64,000 bases of DNA. It comes from M3007 sp033764075. GTDB lineage: Bacteria; Bacteroidota; Bacteroidia; Chitinophagales; Saprospiraceae. Below the pieces are notes generated by a model. It was not told the DNA's origin and did no database searches. It was given only the letters and a program-made list of their open reading frames with translations. Within the stretch, counting starts at the first letter, position 1. Each line of letters starts with the position of its first letter. Shown piece by piece: positions 38,909 through 48,493 of this stretch. Location: contig JANRJH010000020.1 of the NCBI GenBank assembly GCA_033764075.1, positions 62,001-126,000 of the forward strand, in the 5' to 3' direction. The position numbers and the translations under genes were made by a program.

Positions 38909-41131
38909 ATGAGCAAGTTATATATCAAATTTCCGTTCCTCGCGCTGGCCGCACTGCTGGTTTTTGCCGCCGGCTGCTTCGACGACCTCAACACCGAGCC
39001 CCTCGACCCGGATGAGGTTACTTCCCTCACCGTGTACGACAACCCCGCAGCGTACAGACAGGTGCTCGCCAAGCTGTACGCCGGATACGCCGTTTCCGGA
39101 CAGCAGGGCCCTGCCGGCCAGGCCGATATCGCCGGCATCGACGAAGGTTTCGGCCAATACCTGCGCGGCTTCTGGTACCACCAGGAGCTGTCGACCGACG
39201 AGGCGATAATCGGCTGGAACGACCAGACGATCAAAGATTTTCACTGGCAAACCTGGACCTCCACCGACGGATTTATCTACGCCTTCTACAGCCGCATCTT
39301 TTACCAGATCGCTCTGGTGAACGAATACCTGCGCGAAACAAGCGACGGCAAGCTGGATGATCGCGGCGTAGACGCCAACCTGCGCAACGAGATCAAACGC
39401 TACCGCGCCGAAGCGCGATTCCTGCGCGCACTGAGCTACTGGCACGGGCTCGACCTGTTCCGCAATACGCCCTTCGCCACCGAAGACCAGGCGGTGGGTA
39501 CGTTCACGCCGGCCCGAATCACGGGGCCGGAACTGTTTGACTTCATCGAGTCCGAACTCAAGGCCATCGACGCCGACCTCGCCGACCCGCGCACCAACGA
39601 GTACGCCCGCGCCGACAAAGCCGCCGCGTGGTTTTTGCTCGCCAAATTGTACCTGAACGCCGAAGTGTACGGCAAGGGCAACCGCTACGCCGACTGCCTC
39701 CAGTACTGCGAACGCATTCTCGGCGCCGGATACCAACTGCACCCGGTATACGATCACCTGTTCATGGCCGATAACGACCGCCCGGAATTGCGCAACGAGA
39801 TCATCTTCCCCGTCGCTTTCGACGGCGTCAACACCCGTACCTACGGCGGCACCACCTTCATCATCCGCGCCGGTATCGGCGGCACCATGGATGCCCTGGA
39901 TTCGGGCCAGGACGGCGGATGGGGCGGCGTGCGTACCACCAAGGAGTTTGTGGCCAAATTCCCGCAAAACCTTACCGGGGTTATTGTCGACTTCAACGAG
40001 GGCAACACCGAAAGGTATTCGGCGTACTACGTGACCGCCAGCCACATTGGCTTCGACTCCGCCGGTATCGCCCAAAGCATCAAGATCAGTGCAAACACGG
40101 TTGGGGTGACCAACAAGTTTGAGGGACACATTTACTTCCCGAACGACAACAGCGAGTTCCTGTTCCGGCGCTTGCCCTCGCAAAGTTTCTCACCCCTGGG
40201 CGACAACAACGCCGACGGCGTGCTGGAAACCAACGGCGCACGAATCAAAATTCCCACCGCCGGTTTGTACTACCTCACGCTCGACGTCAGCAACAGCAAC
40301 AACCGCACCTATACGGTCGAGAAACGCGACTGGAACCTCATCGGGTCGGCCACCCAGGGCGCCGCACTGGCCATGACCTTCAACCCGGCCACCAACCAGC
40401 TGGAGTTCACCGGCGACCTCAAAGCAGGCGGGTTTAAATTTCGCCCCAACCTTGACGACGCCAAAAGCCTTGGCGATAACGGCGCAGATGCCCTTCTGGA
40501 AACCGGCGGCGCCGACATCCAGATCGACGAAGAAGGAAATTACACCATCTACCTCGACGTTGACCGGCCGGATTACACCTACAAGATCAAGACCAACGGC
40601 TTCGACCGCCGCGCCAAGTTCTACACCGACGGCCAGGACCTTGAAATCGACGAGGTGCCGCCGTTCACCGAAGGATACGCCATCCGCAAGTTCACCAACA
40701 TCAAATCAGACGGCGGCAGGGGCAAAGACCTGCAATACCCGGACACCGACTTTCCCATGTTCCGGCTGGCCGACGTGTACCTCATGGCCGCCGAAGCCAT
40801 CCTGCGCGGCGGGGGCGGCTCCACCACCCAGGCGGTGGAATACGTGAACAAGGTGCGCGAACGGGCCTATGCAGGCAAATCGGGCAACATCGACGAAAGC
40901 GAGCTGACACTCAACTACATCCTCGATGAGCGCGCCCGCGAGCTGTACTGGGAATGCCACCGCCGCACCGACCTCGTGCGTTTCGGCCAGTTCACCAACG
41001 GCACCTACGTGTGGGCCTGGAAGGGCAATGTGAAAGAAGGCGCAACCGTGCCGCCTTACCGCAACATCTACCCCATCCCGGCGCAGGATTTGAATACGAA
41101 CCCGAACCTGCGGCAAAACGACGGGTATTGA
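38909..41131 (+). CDS. SusD-family lipoprotein with an inserted SusE/F-like region
   Basis: A 740-residue lipoprotein (lipobox FAAGC, Cys23), about 200 residues longer than typical SusD. The N-terminal TPR-rich part (YHQELSTDEAIIGW, FLRALSYWHGLDLF) and the C-terminal part (FPMFRLADVYLMAAEAI, ELYWECHRRTDLVRF) are normal SusD. Between the conserved VAKFP (about 355) and DRRAKFYTDGQ (about 562) lies an insert of beta-rich repeats (IKIPTAGLYYLTLDVS, GSATQGAALAM, FKFRPNLDD, IQIDEEGNYTIYLDVD). The insert resembles the modules of the neighbouring SusE/F-like protein. The extra module may give the lid its own glycan-binding arm. It is co-transcribed with susC. Confidence 0.93.
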   Translation: MSKLYIKFPFLALAALLVFAAGCFDDLNTEPLDPDEVTSLTVYDNPAAYRQVLAKLYAGYAVSGQQGPAGQADIAGIDEGFGQYLRGFWYHQELSTDEAIIGWNDQTIKDFHWQTWTSTDGFIYAFYSRIFYQIALVNEYLRETSDGKLDDRGVDANLRNEIKRYRAEARFLRALSYWHGLDLFRNTPFATEDQAVGTFTPARITGPELFDFIESELKAIDADLADPRTNEYARADKAAAWFLLAKLYLNAEVYGKGNRYADCLQYCERILGAGYQLHPVYDHLFMADNDRPELRNEIIFPVAFDGVNTRTYGGTTFIIRAGIGGTMDALDSGQDGGWGGVRTTKEFVAKFPQNLTGVIVDFNEGNTERYSAYYVTASHIGFDSAGIAQSIKISANTVGVTNKFEGHIYFPNDNSEFLFRRLPSQSFSPLGDNNADGVLETNGARIKIPTAGLYYLTLDVSNSNNRTYTVEKRDWNLIGSATQGAALAMTFNPATNQLEFTGDLKAGGFKFRPNLDDAKSLGDNGADALLETGGADIQIDEEGNYTIYLDVDRPDYTYKIKTNGFDRRAKFYTDGQDLEIDEVPPFTEGYAIRKFTNIKSDGGRGKDLQYPDTDFPMFRLADVYLMAAEAILRGGGGSTTQAVEYVNKVRERAYAGKSGNIDESELTLNYILDERARELYWECHRRTDLVRFGQFTNGTYVWAWKGNVKEGATVPPYRNIYPIPAQDLNTNPNLRQNDGY

Positions 41132-41142
41132 TCCTGGATTCT

Positions 41143-41184
41143 AAAATTCGTCCTACGAGTTTACTCGTAGGACGAATTTTTTTT
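41143..41184 (+). terminator. Strong hairpin terminator between susD and the GH53 gene
   Basis: AAAATTCGTCCTACGAGT (41143-41160) and its exact complement at 41163-41180 form an 18-bp stem followed by a run of eight T. It would end or attenuate the susCD transcript before the GH53 gene, which starts 28 bases later. Confidence 0.9.
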
Positions 41185-41211
41185 GCAACTCCCCCTGATT
41201 TTTTTTTATCC

Positions 41212-42291
41212 ATGACTTTCCGAATATTCCTCCTGGCACTGCTCCTGGCCTCCGCCTGCGGGCAAGACGACGATCCCGGCCCCACCACTCCGCCTCCCCC
41301 GACCGCGCCGCCATTGCCGGCCGTGGACATCCGGGGCGCCGACGCCTCCTACATTCCCGAAATCCGCCAGAGCGGTTTCAAGGTCAAAAATGCCAACGGC
41401 CAGACCGAAGACATGCTGACCACCCTGAAAAATGCCGGCGTCAACACCATCCGCCTGCGCCTGTGGCACACCCCGGCCGGCGGGCATTCCGGCATGCAGG
41501 AAGTAGAGGCTTTCGCCAAAGAAATCCACGACGCCGGCCTGAAAGTGTGGCTGACGGTGCATTATTCCGACTCCTGGGCCGATCCGGGCAAACAAACCAA
41601 ACCCGATGCCTGGAAAAATGCCGGCCTGGAAGCCTTGAAAGACAGCGTGTACGATTACACCCGGACGGCTGTCAGCTACATCAAACCCGATTACATACAG
41701 ATTGGCAATGAGATCAACAGCGGGCTGCTGTGGCCCGAAGGACGCATTCAAAATGTCGGACAAATGCGGTCTATCCTGGCCGAAGGCATCCGCGCCGTGC
41801 GCGAATACGATCCCGGCATCCGGATCATGCTTCATTATGCCGGGCACCAGCAGGCCGCCTGGTTTTTCGATCAGGTGAAAACGCTGGACTACGACCTGAT
41901 CGGCTTGTCGTACTACCCGATCTGGCACGGCAAGGACACCACCCTGCTCAAAACCAACATGACCAACCTGGCCAACACCCACAACAAAAAGGTGGTGATC
42001 GCCGAAACCGCCCACCCCTTCACGCTGAGCTACAACGACTACACCAACAACATCATCGGCCTGAACGACCAGTTGTTACCCGGTTTCCCGGCCACCCCGC
42101 AAGGGCAGCATGATTTTATGCTGACCATACGCGGCCTGGGCACCCCGCAATACGCGGGCTTTTGTTACTGGGGTGGCGAATGGATAGCCTTTAAAGGCGC
42201 CACCGCCGCCGACGGGTCGTCCTGGGAAAACCAGGCGTTCTGGGGGTTCGACCGAACAGCCCTGCCGGTACTGGAGGCTTTCCGCCCCTGA
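41212..42291 (+). CDS. GH53 endo-beta-1,4-galactanase lipoprotein
   Basis: A 359-residue protein. The signal peptide leads to a lipobox (LASAC, Cys16) and a Pro/Thr linker, then a GH53 TIM barrel. Family markers are DASYIPEIRQSG, NTIRLRLWHTP, HYSDSWADPGKQTKPDAW, the acid/base Glu167 in IGNEINSGLLWPEG and the nucleophile Glu265 in VVIAETAHPF. GH53 enzymes cut internal beta-1,4-galactosyl bonds in (arabino)galactan. As a surface lipoprotein it would make oligosaccharides for the SusCD pair. Its stop codon abuts the stop of the convergent galT gene (TGA then TCA at 42289-42294). Confidence 0.95.
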   Translation: MTFRIFLLALLLASACGQDDDPGPTTPPPPTAPPLPAVDIRGADASYIPEIRQSGFKVKNANGQTEDMLTTLKNAGVNTIRLRLWHTPAGGHSGMQEVEAFAKEIHDAGLKVWLTVHYSDSWADPGKQTKPDAWKNAGLEALKDSVYDYTRTAVSYIKPDYIQIGNEINSGLLWPEGRIQNVGQMRSILAEGIRAVREYDPGIRIMLHYAGHQQAAWFFDQVKTLDYDLIGLSYYPIWHGKDTTLLKTNMTNLANTHNKKVVIAETAHPFTLSYNDYTNNIIGLNDQLLPGFPATPQGQHDFMLTIRGLGTPQYAGFCYWGGEWIAFKGATAADGSSWENQAFWGFDRTALPVLEAFRP

Positions 42292-43308
42292 TCAGGTTCG
42301 ACGAAGCATGTCGGCGGCCGCTTCCGCCGTCAGGTCCCGCTGCGGGTCGGCGAACATCTCGTAGCCTACCATGAATTTTTTCACGGTGGCCGAACGCAAC
42401 AAGGGCGGGTAAAACGACATGTGGAAATGCCATTCCGGGTGCGGGCCGCCGTCGGTCGGACTTTGGTGGATGCCCGATGAATAGGGGAAGGAGGTCTGAA
42501 AAAGCGCATCATAACGCATGGTCAGGTCCTTGATGACGGCGGCAAAGTTCCGTTTTTCCCCGGGCGTCAGCTGCCCGATGTGTTGCATGTGTCGGCGGGG
42601 AATGATCATGGTCTCAAACGGCCACACCGCCCAGAACGGCACCAGGACCACAAAATCGGCATTGGAGGTGACCAGCCGCTCCTGCAGGTCCAGTTCCTGA
42701 TCCAGATAAGCGCCCAGCAGGCTCGCGCCGTGATCTTTCCAATAAGCGGCCTGCCGGGCACCTTTTTTCAAGGCCTCCTGCGGAATGGACTGCTGGGCCC
42801 AGACCTGCCCGTGCGGGTGCGGATTGCTGCAACCCATTATGGCGCCTTTGTTCTCGAAGATCTGCACATGGTTGATGAAGGGCAGTGCGCCGAGCGCGGC
42901 GTATTCCTGCTGCCACACGTCCACCACCTGCTCAATGGCGTCCGTTTCCATGTCGGCCAGTGTCGCGGCATGGTTGGGCGAAAAACAGATGACCCGGCAA
43001 ACGCCCTGCTCTCCCGCTGCATGGAGCAAGCCCCGGTCGTACCGACCGGTCTCCGATTGGGGCATAAGGGCCGAAAAATCGTTGGTAAAAACGTAGGTTC
43101 CGGTGTACACAGGCGTCTGTTGGCCGCCTGCCCGGGCGTTGCCTGCACACAGGTAGCAATTGGGATCGTAGGCAGGCCGGTTTCCCTCTTGCGCCTGCTC
43201 GGTTTTGCCCTGCCACGGGCGTTGTGTGCGATGGGGCGACACCAGCACCCATTCCCCGGTGAGAATGTTGTATCTGCGGTGCGGACTATTGGCTAAATTA
43301 AGGGACAT
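42292..43308 (-). CDS. galT: Galactose-1-phosphate uridylyltransferase
   Basis: A 338-residue protein of normal GalT length from the ATG at 43308, giving the family start of RRYNILTGEWVLVSPHR. The zinc/iron-binding CYLC pair is at about 52-55, and the active site is H164-P-H166 in GCSNPHPHGQVW, the same numbering as in E. coli. GalT exchanges UMP between UDP-glucose and galactose-1-phosphate in the Leloir pathway, so it would process galactose released by the neighbouring galactanases. galK and galE are not in the window. It is divergent from the GH2-GH53 gene, with only 54 bases between starts. Confidence 0.96.
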   Translation of the reverse strand: MSLNLANSPHRRYNILTGEWVLVSPHRTQRPWQGKTEQAQEGNRPAYDPNCYLCAGNARAGGQQTPVYTGTYVFTNDFSALMPQSETGRYDRGLLHAAGEQGVCRVICFSPNHAATLADMETDAIEQVVDVWQQEYAALGALPFINHVQIFENKGAIMGCSNPHPHGQVWAQQSIPQEALKKGARQAAYWKDHGASLLGAYLDQELDLQERLVTSNADFVVLVPFWAVWPFETMIIPRRHMQHIGQLTPGEKRNFAAVIKDLTMRYDALFQTSFPYSSGIHQSPTDGGPHPEWHFHMSFYPPLLRSATVKKFMVGYEMFADPQRDLTAEAAADMLRRT

Positions 43309-43362
43309 AAGCCTGTGGTAAAAGTCAAAGTTCCATTTATCTTGGGGCGTAAAATAACACCG

Positions 43363-46300
43363 ATGATGCGAAATGTGCACCTGTTTGCCCTTCTTTTCCT
43401 GATTTTTCAGGCCGGCACGGCCGCCGGGCAATTCGCCCACCAGAATTTCGACCGGGATTGGCGTTTTCATTTTGGCCACGCACAAAACCCGGCCGGAGAT
43501 TTCAATTTCGGCGTCGAGACCATTTTCGCCAAGTCCGGTGGCGCCGCACAAACCGCCATCGACCCGCAGTTCAACGACAGCCTGTGGCGGGTAATCAACC
43601 TGCCGCACGACTGGGGCGTGGAACTGCCTTTTGTCTTCGATCCCGCCTTTAATGTGATGGCCCACGGATATAAACCCCTTGGACGCAACTACCCGGAAAC
43701 CAGCATCGGCTGGTACCGCAAACATTTCAGCATACCCCAATCCGAATCGGGCAAACGCTTTCAATTGCAATTCGACGGCGTGTTTCGCGACGCCGAGTGC
43801 TGGATCAACGGTTTTTACCTGGGTCGAAACCAGAGTGGATACATCGGCGCAGCCTATGACATCACCGATTTTTTGCGTTTCGACGCCGAAAACGTTGTTG
43901 TTGTTCGCGTGGACGCCACCCAATACGAAGGCTGGTTTTACGAAGGCGCCGGTATCTACCGCCACGTGTGGCTGAACAGTTACCCGGACGTGCACGTGGA
44001 CCACGACGGAATATTTGCCTGGTCGACCCTCTCGGGCGAAAAAGCTACGCTTACCGTAGAAACCGTAGTCGTAAACGACGGCATGGATCCCTCCGCCATC
44101 ACCGCCGAAGTGCAACTGACGGATCGCAACGGGCAGGCAATGGCGCAGGCCAAACCGCAGTTGATCACCCTGGCCCCGGGCGGCCAAATGGTCGTCCGGC
44201 ATGCCCTGACCGTAGACCGGCCGCGCCGCTGGGAACCGGGCGACCCTTACCTGTACACCATCGGGGTACACATTAAAAAAGACGGCCGGGTGCTGGATGC
44301 CAGAACGCTGCGACACGGTTTTCGCACGGTGGAGATCAAGCCCAACGGCCTTTTTATCAATGGCAAACACGTCAAGATCAAAGGGGTAAACTGCCACCAG
44401 GACCACGCCGGTGTCGGGGCGGCTTTACCCGACTACCTGCAATATTACCGCATCGGACTGCTGAAAAAACTGGGGGTCAACGCCTACCGGACCAGCCACC
44501 ACCCGCCCACGCCGGAATTGCTGGATGCCTGCGACAGCCTGGGTATGCTCGTCATGGACGAAACGCGCCTGCTCAACAGCGGCGCCGAGCACATGGATCA
44601 GTTCGAGCGCCTGGTGCGGCGCGACCGCAGCCGTACCTGCGTCTTTATATGGTCCATCGGAAACGAAGAGGGCTGGATACAAACAACGCCCACCGGAAAA
44701 AAAATTGCGCAGACCTACCTCCACAAACTCGGCAAGCTGGACCCTACCCGAACCTGCACCTACGCGGCCGACCTGGGCAACGTGCACGCAGGCATCAACG
44801 AGGTGATTCCGGTGCGCAGTTTTAATTACCGCCAGTTTGCCGTGGCCGACTACCACCGCGATCATCCCGATCAGCCCATCATCGGCACCGAAATGGGCAG
44901 CACCGTCACCACCCGCGGCGAATACGCCACCGACAGCGCGCGCGCCTACCTGCCGGATCAGGACATCACCTACCCCTGGTGGGCCAGCACGGCGGAAATG
45001 TGGTGGCCGCTGGCCGCAGAAAACGACTACTGGCTCGGCGGATTTGTGTGGACGGGCCTGGACTACCGGGGCGAACCCACCCCTTTTGCCTGGCCGAACA
45101 TCAATTCCCACTTTGGCATCATGGACATGTGCGGGTTTCCCAAAAACCTGTACTATTACTACCAGTCGTGGTGGACCGACAAGGACGTTCTGCACATTTC
45201 CCCGCACTGGAACTGGCTGGAAAAACGCGGCGAACCCATAGACGTGTGGGTGAATTCCAACGCCGATGAGGTCGAACTGCTCCTCAACGGCGTCAGCCTG
45301 GGCAAAAAGAGCATGCCCCGCAACCGGCACCTGCAATGGACGGTGGCCTACCAGCCCGGCGTGCTGGAGGCGGTCGGCTACAAGGGCGGACGAACGTTCC
45401 GTTCGAAAGTGGAGACCACGGGCGCTCCGGCCGAAGTGGTGCTTACCCCTTATAAAACCACGTTGCTGGCCGACGGCCGCGATGCCACAGTAATCAACGT
45501 GGCGGTGTTCGACAGCGAAGGCCGGGAGGTGCCCAATGCCGACAACCTCATTGCGTTCCGGATAAAGGGCGGCGGTAGAATCATTGGCGTGGGCAATGGC
45601 GACCCGTCGAGCCATGAACCGGATCAATGCGCCGACGGCGCCTGGCAACGCCGGCTGTTCAACGGAAAATGCCAGGTGATCGTTCAGGCCGGCTCCTCCC
45701 CTGATATGATCCACTTTGAAGCCAGCGCCCCGAACTTGTGGAGCGGCTCCACCGACATCCACACCGTTGATCCGGCCTGTGCAAACGTGTTCACCCCCAA
45801 CCCATTGTACGACCTGAAAGGGGAGGCCGCCAAGCCCCGCCCCGTAGACCGCATGATCGGGGCCGACATCTCCTTCCTCCCCGAACTGGAGGCAAAAGGG
45901 CTGGTATTCAAAGAAAACGGCGTGGAAATGGATGCCGTCGAACTGCTCAAGTCCCACGGATTCAACTACGTGCGCCTGCGTATTTTCAACGACCCCGCGC
46001 GCGAAGGCGGTTATGCCCCCGGCAAGGGCTTTTGCAACCTCGAATACACCAAAGCCATGGCCAAAAGGGTAAAAGCGGCCGGCATGAAACTGCTGCTGGA
46101 TTTCCATTACAGCGACACCTGGGCCGACCCGGGCAAGCAGTACAAGCCCAGGGCCTGGGAGGGACTGGCTTTCGACGACTTGCAAAAGGCGTTGTACGAT
46201 TACACCCATGACGTGATCAAACAGCTCAAAGAACAAGGCACAACACCCGATATGGTCCAGATCGGCAACGAGATCAACCACGGAATGGTCTGGCCAGAAG

Positions 46301-46758
46301 GACAAGTGGGCCACCCCGACAGCCTGGCCCGGCTCATCAAAGCGGGAACGGCCGCCGTCAAGGCCGTGGACCCGACCATCGTCATGATGCTCCACGTCGC
46401 CCTGGGCGGGCAACATGACGAGTCCGTTTATTTCATCGACCAGATGGTCAGGCGAGGGGTGCATTTCGACGTGATCGGGCAATCGTATTACCCCAAGTGG
46501 CATGGAACCCTCGATGATTTGACGCATAACCTGACCGACCTCTCGCACCGCTACCAAAAGGACGTCATTGTGGTGGAGTATTCCGCCAAAAAGGAAGACG
46601 TGCACCGCATCGCTTTTGGCGTGCCGGGCGACAGGGGCAAAGGCGCCTGCATCTGGGAACCGCTCAACACCTGGGAGGCCATTTTCGATTGGCAGGGGAA
46701 TGCAAATGCTTACCTGAAATGGTACGATGCCTTCCACCAGCAGTACCTGAAAAAATGA
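43363..46758 (+). CDS. Bifunctional GH2 (beta-galactosidase type) - GH53 galactanase fusion
   Basis: A 1131-residue protein (ATG at 43363 or the next codon at 43366). A signal peptide (ending GTAAGQ) is followed by the GH2 sugar-binding domain (WYRKHFSIP, CWINGFYLG), Ig-like domain and catalytic barrel with acid/base Glu435 (IWSIGNEE) and nucleophile Glu510 (IIGTEMGS). Ig-like C-terminal modules come next, then from about residue 828 a complete GH53 barrel (GADISFLPELEAKG, HYSDTWADPGKQYKPRAW, Glu970 in IGNEINHGMVWPEG, Glu1072 in VVEYS). Both active sites appear intact. The protein could cut galactan internally and release galactose from the fragments in one polypeptide. Confidence 0.93.
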   Translation: MMRNVHLFALLFLIFQAGTAAGQFAHQNFDRDWRFHFGHAQNPAGDFNFGVETIFAKSGGAAQTAIDPQFNDSLWRVINLPHDWGVELPFVFDPAFNVMAHGYKPLGRNYPETSIGWYRKHFSIPQSESGKRFQLQFDGVFRDAECWINGFYLGRNQSGYIGAAYDITDFLRFDAENVVVVRVDATQYEGWFYEGAGIYRHVWLNSYPDVHVDHDGIFAWSTLSGEKATLTVETVVVNDGMDPSAITAEVQLTDRNGQAMAQAKPQLITLAPGGQMVVRHALTVDRPRRWEPGDPYLYTIGVHIKKDGRVLDARTLRHGFRTVEIKPNGLFINGKHVKIKGVNCHQDHAGVGAALPDYLQYYRIGLLKKLGVNAYRTSHHPPTPELLDACDSLGMLVMDETRLLNSGAEHMDQFERLVRRDRSRTCVFIWSIGNEEGWIQTTPTGKKIAQTYLHKLGKLDPTRTCTYAADLGNVHAGINEVIPVRSFNYRQFAVADYHRDHPDQPIIGTEMGSTVTTRGEYATDSARAYLPDQDITYPWWASTAEMWWPLAAENDYWLGGFVWTGLDYRGEPTPFAWPNINSHFGIMDMCGFPKNLYYYYQSWWTDKDVLHISPHWNWLEKRGEPIDVWVNSNADEVELLLNGVSLGKKSMPRNRHLQWTVAYQPGVLEAVGYKGGRTFRSKVETTGAPAEVVLTPYKTTLLADGRDATVINVAVFDSEGREVPNADNLIAFRIKGGGRIIGVGNGDPSSHEPDQCADGAWQRRLFNGKCQVIVQAGSSPDMIHFEASAPNLWSGSTDIHTVDPACANVFTPNPLYDLKGEAAKPRPVDRMIGADISFLPELEAKGLVFKENGVEMDAVELLKSHGFNYVRLRIFNDPAREGGYAPGKGFCNLEYTKAMAKRVKAAGMKLLLDFHYSDTWADPGKQYKPRAWEGLAFDDLQKALYDYTHDVIKQLKEQGTTPDMVQIGNEINHGMVWPEGQVGHPDSLARLIKAGTAAVKAVDPTIVMMLHVALGGQHDESVYFIDQMVRRGVHFDVIGQSYYPKWHGTLDDLTHNLTDLSHRYQKDVIVVEYSAKKEDVHRIAFGVPGDRGKGACIWEPLNTWEAIFDWQGNANAYLKWYDAFHQQYLKK

Positions 46759-46867
46759 CTGTGTGGGGCCATACTTCCGGGTTCTGCTGTGCTTCAATTT
46801 TTAAGCGAATATTATCGCGCCCTTTTGTACCTTGGCAGCACCAAGTTTTACCGTTCGTTTTATCACT

Positions 46868-48397
46868 ATGACCGGATTCCTGAACCTCTGTGTGAAGCAA
46901 TACCTGCGTTTGCGTATGCTGCGGATTGAAGGGTATATGCGCCAACCCGAAGGTGCGCAGGAGCGCTGGCTCCAGTATTTGCTGGACAATGGCCGCTACA
47001 CCACCTATGGTCGCCGGTACGGGTTCGACGACATTCAGTCCTGGGCGTCGTTCGCCGCCGAGGTGCCCATCGTGGAGTACGACGACCTGAAGCCGTACAT
47101 TCATCAGATGATGAACGGCGGCAGGGATGTGCTCTGGCCGGGTGTCGTCTCCTGGTACAGCAAGAGCAGCGGCACCACCAGCGATAAATCGAAATACATC
47201 CCTGTTCCCTATGACAACCTCCACGGCAATCACGTGGCCGGTTCATGGGACTCCCTGGCGCTGCTGTACCACCACCACGCCGATCTCGACATTTTCAAAT
47301 ACAAAAACCTCATTATGCCGGGCAGCCTTTCGGCCTGGCCGGAAAACCCGCAGACGCAGGTGGGCGACGTCAGCGCGCTCCTCGTGCACCACATGCCTGC
47401 CATTGGGCGGCTTTTTTACCTCCCCGACTTCGAGACCGCCCTGCTGCCCAATTTTGAAGAAAAAATTGCCCGCATCGCACAAATCGCATCCCAGCGCGAC
47501 GACATCGTCATGTTCGGCGGCGTGCCAACCTGGATCCTGGTGCTGTTTCGCATGATCCTGGAACAGACCGGGAAGTCCAATATGCTGGAGGTGTGGCCCA
47601 AGCTGCAAGTGTACATGCACGGCGGTGTCGGGTTTGAACCTTACCGCCAGGCTTTTCAGGCGCTTATCCCCAGCGACACCTTTATTTACCAGGAAATTTA
47701 CAACGCCTCGGAGGGCTATTTCGGTGCACAGTGCGACCCCTGGCACAACGACATGTTGCTGCTGGCCGACAACGGCGTGTTTTATGAATTCATTCCCATG
47801 GAGGAGTGGGGGAAAGACCACCCCCGAACCGTGCTGCTGGCCGACGTGGAAACGGGCAAGAACTACGCCGTGGTGATCTCTGCCAACAACGGTCTCTGGC
47901 GTTATGTGCCCGGCGACACTGTGGTGTTCACCCGACTGAACCCGCATTGTTTTCGCATCAGCGGGCGCACCAAACAATTCATCAATGCCTTCGGAGAAGA
48001 GCTGATGGTGGGCGATGCCGACAAGGCGCTCGCCGAGACCTGCCGCCGGCACGAAGTGGTGGTCACCGACTACACGGCCGGCCCCGTGTATTTTCAAAAC
48101 AGTGCCGGCCGTGGCGGTCACGAGTGGATCGTCGAGTTCGAACGCGCACCCTGTAACCTCCAGGCATTCGCATCGGCCCTCGATGAGCAATTGCAGCGCG
48201 TGAACTCCGACTACGAGGCCAAACGGTACCGAAGTCTGGCCCTGGCGCCCCTGCGCCTGCATACCGTGCCCTCGGGCACCTTTCAGCGCTGGATGAAAGC
48301 CCGCGGAAAATTTGGCAGCCAGAATAAAGTGCCCCGGCTGGCCAACCACCGGCAGTTTATCGATGAATTGTTGCAGTTTGCCGCTGCCGTCGAGTGA
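46868..48397 (+). CDS. GH3-type acyl-acid-amido synthetase family protein
   Basis: A 509-residue protein of the plant-auxin-responsive GH3 (not glycoside hydrolase) superfamily of acyl-adenylating enzymes. The ATG at 46868 is favoured over an upstream in-frame ATG at 46832. Motifs are YSKSSGTTSDKSKYIPV (ATP-binding loop), YNASEGYFGAQ, YEFIPMEEW, the GDTVVFTRLNPHCFRISGRTKQFINAFGEEL hinge, and a C-terminal subdomain ending KVPRLANHRQF. Bacterial members are of unknown substrate and probably join a carboxylic acid to an amine through an acyl-AMP. Neighbouring genes do not reveal the substrate. Confidence 0.9.
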   Translation: MTGFLNLCVKQYLRLRMLRIEGYMRQPEGAQERWLQYLLDNGRYTTYGRRYGFDDIQSWASFAAEVPIVEYDDLKPYIHQMMNGGRDVLWPGVVSWYSKSSGTTSDKSKYIPVPYDNLHGNHVAGSWDSLALLYHHHADLDIFKYKNLIMPGSLSAWPENPQTQVGDVSALLVHHMPAIGRLFYLPDFETALLPNFEEKIARIAQIASQRDDIVMFGGVPTWILVLFRMILEQTGKSNMLEVWPKLQVYMHGGVGFEPYRQAFQALIPSDTFIYQEIYNASEGYFGAQCDPWHNDMLLLADNGVFYEFIPMEEWGKDHPRTVLLADVETGKNYAVVISANNGLWRYVPGDTVVFTRLNPHCFRISGRTKQFINAFGEELMVGDADKALAETCRRHEVVVTDYTAGPVYFQNSAGRGGHEWIVEFERAPCNLQAFASALDEQLQRVNSDYEAKRYRSLALAPLRLHTVPSGTFQRWMKARGKFGSQNKVPRLANHRQFIDELLQFAAAVE

Positions 48398-48493
48398 AAA
48401 CCTTTTGTCTGAACAGGACATTTCCGCTGTTAAAAACCAGGCGGGCATAATCTTCACAAGCCCTCCGGTGTTTCCTTTGTCAAAAACCGTTCT

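Noticed and set aside
40954..41211. N-terminal extension of the GH53 protein overlapping susD
   Set aside because: The frame passes through susD and the terminator hairpin; a signal peptide with lipobox starts at 41212.
43309..44406. A longer galT reading upstream of 43308
   Set aside because: The extension is antisense to the GH2-GH53 gene and lacks GalT similarity; the ATG at 43308 gives the normal N-terminus and keeps His166 at the standard number.
44425..46797. A 790-codon open frame opposite the GH2-GH53 gene
   Set aside because: Antisense shadow of a certain enzyme gene, with the same biased composition as the other shadows.
46868..48397. Glycoside hydrolase family 3 enzyme
   Set aside because: The sequence belongs to the auxin-responsive GH3 acyl-adenylating family; the shared name is a coincidence, so it is not counted as part of the polysaccharide locus.
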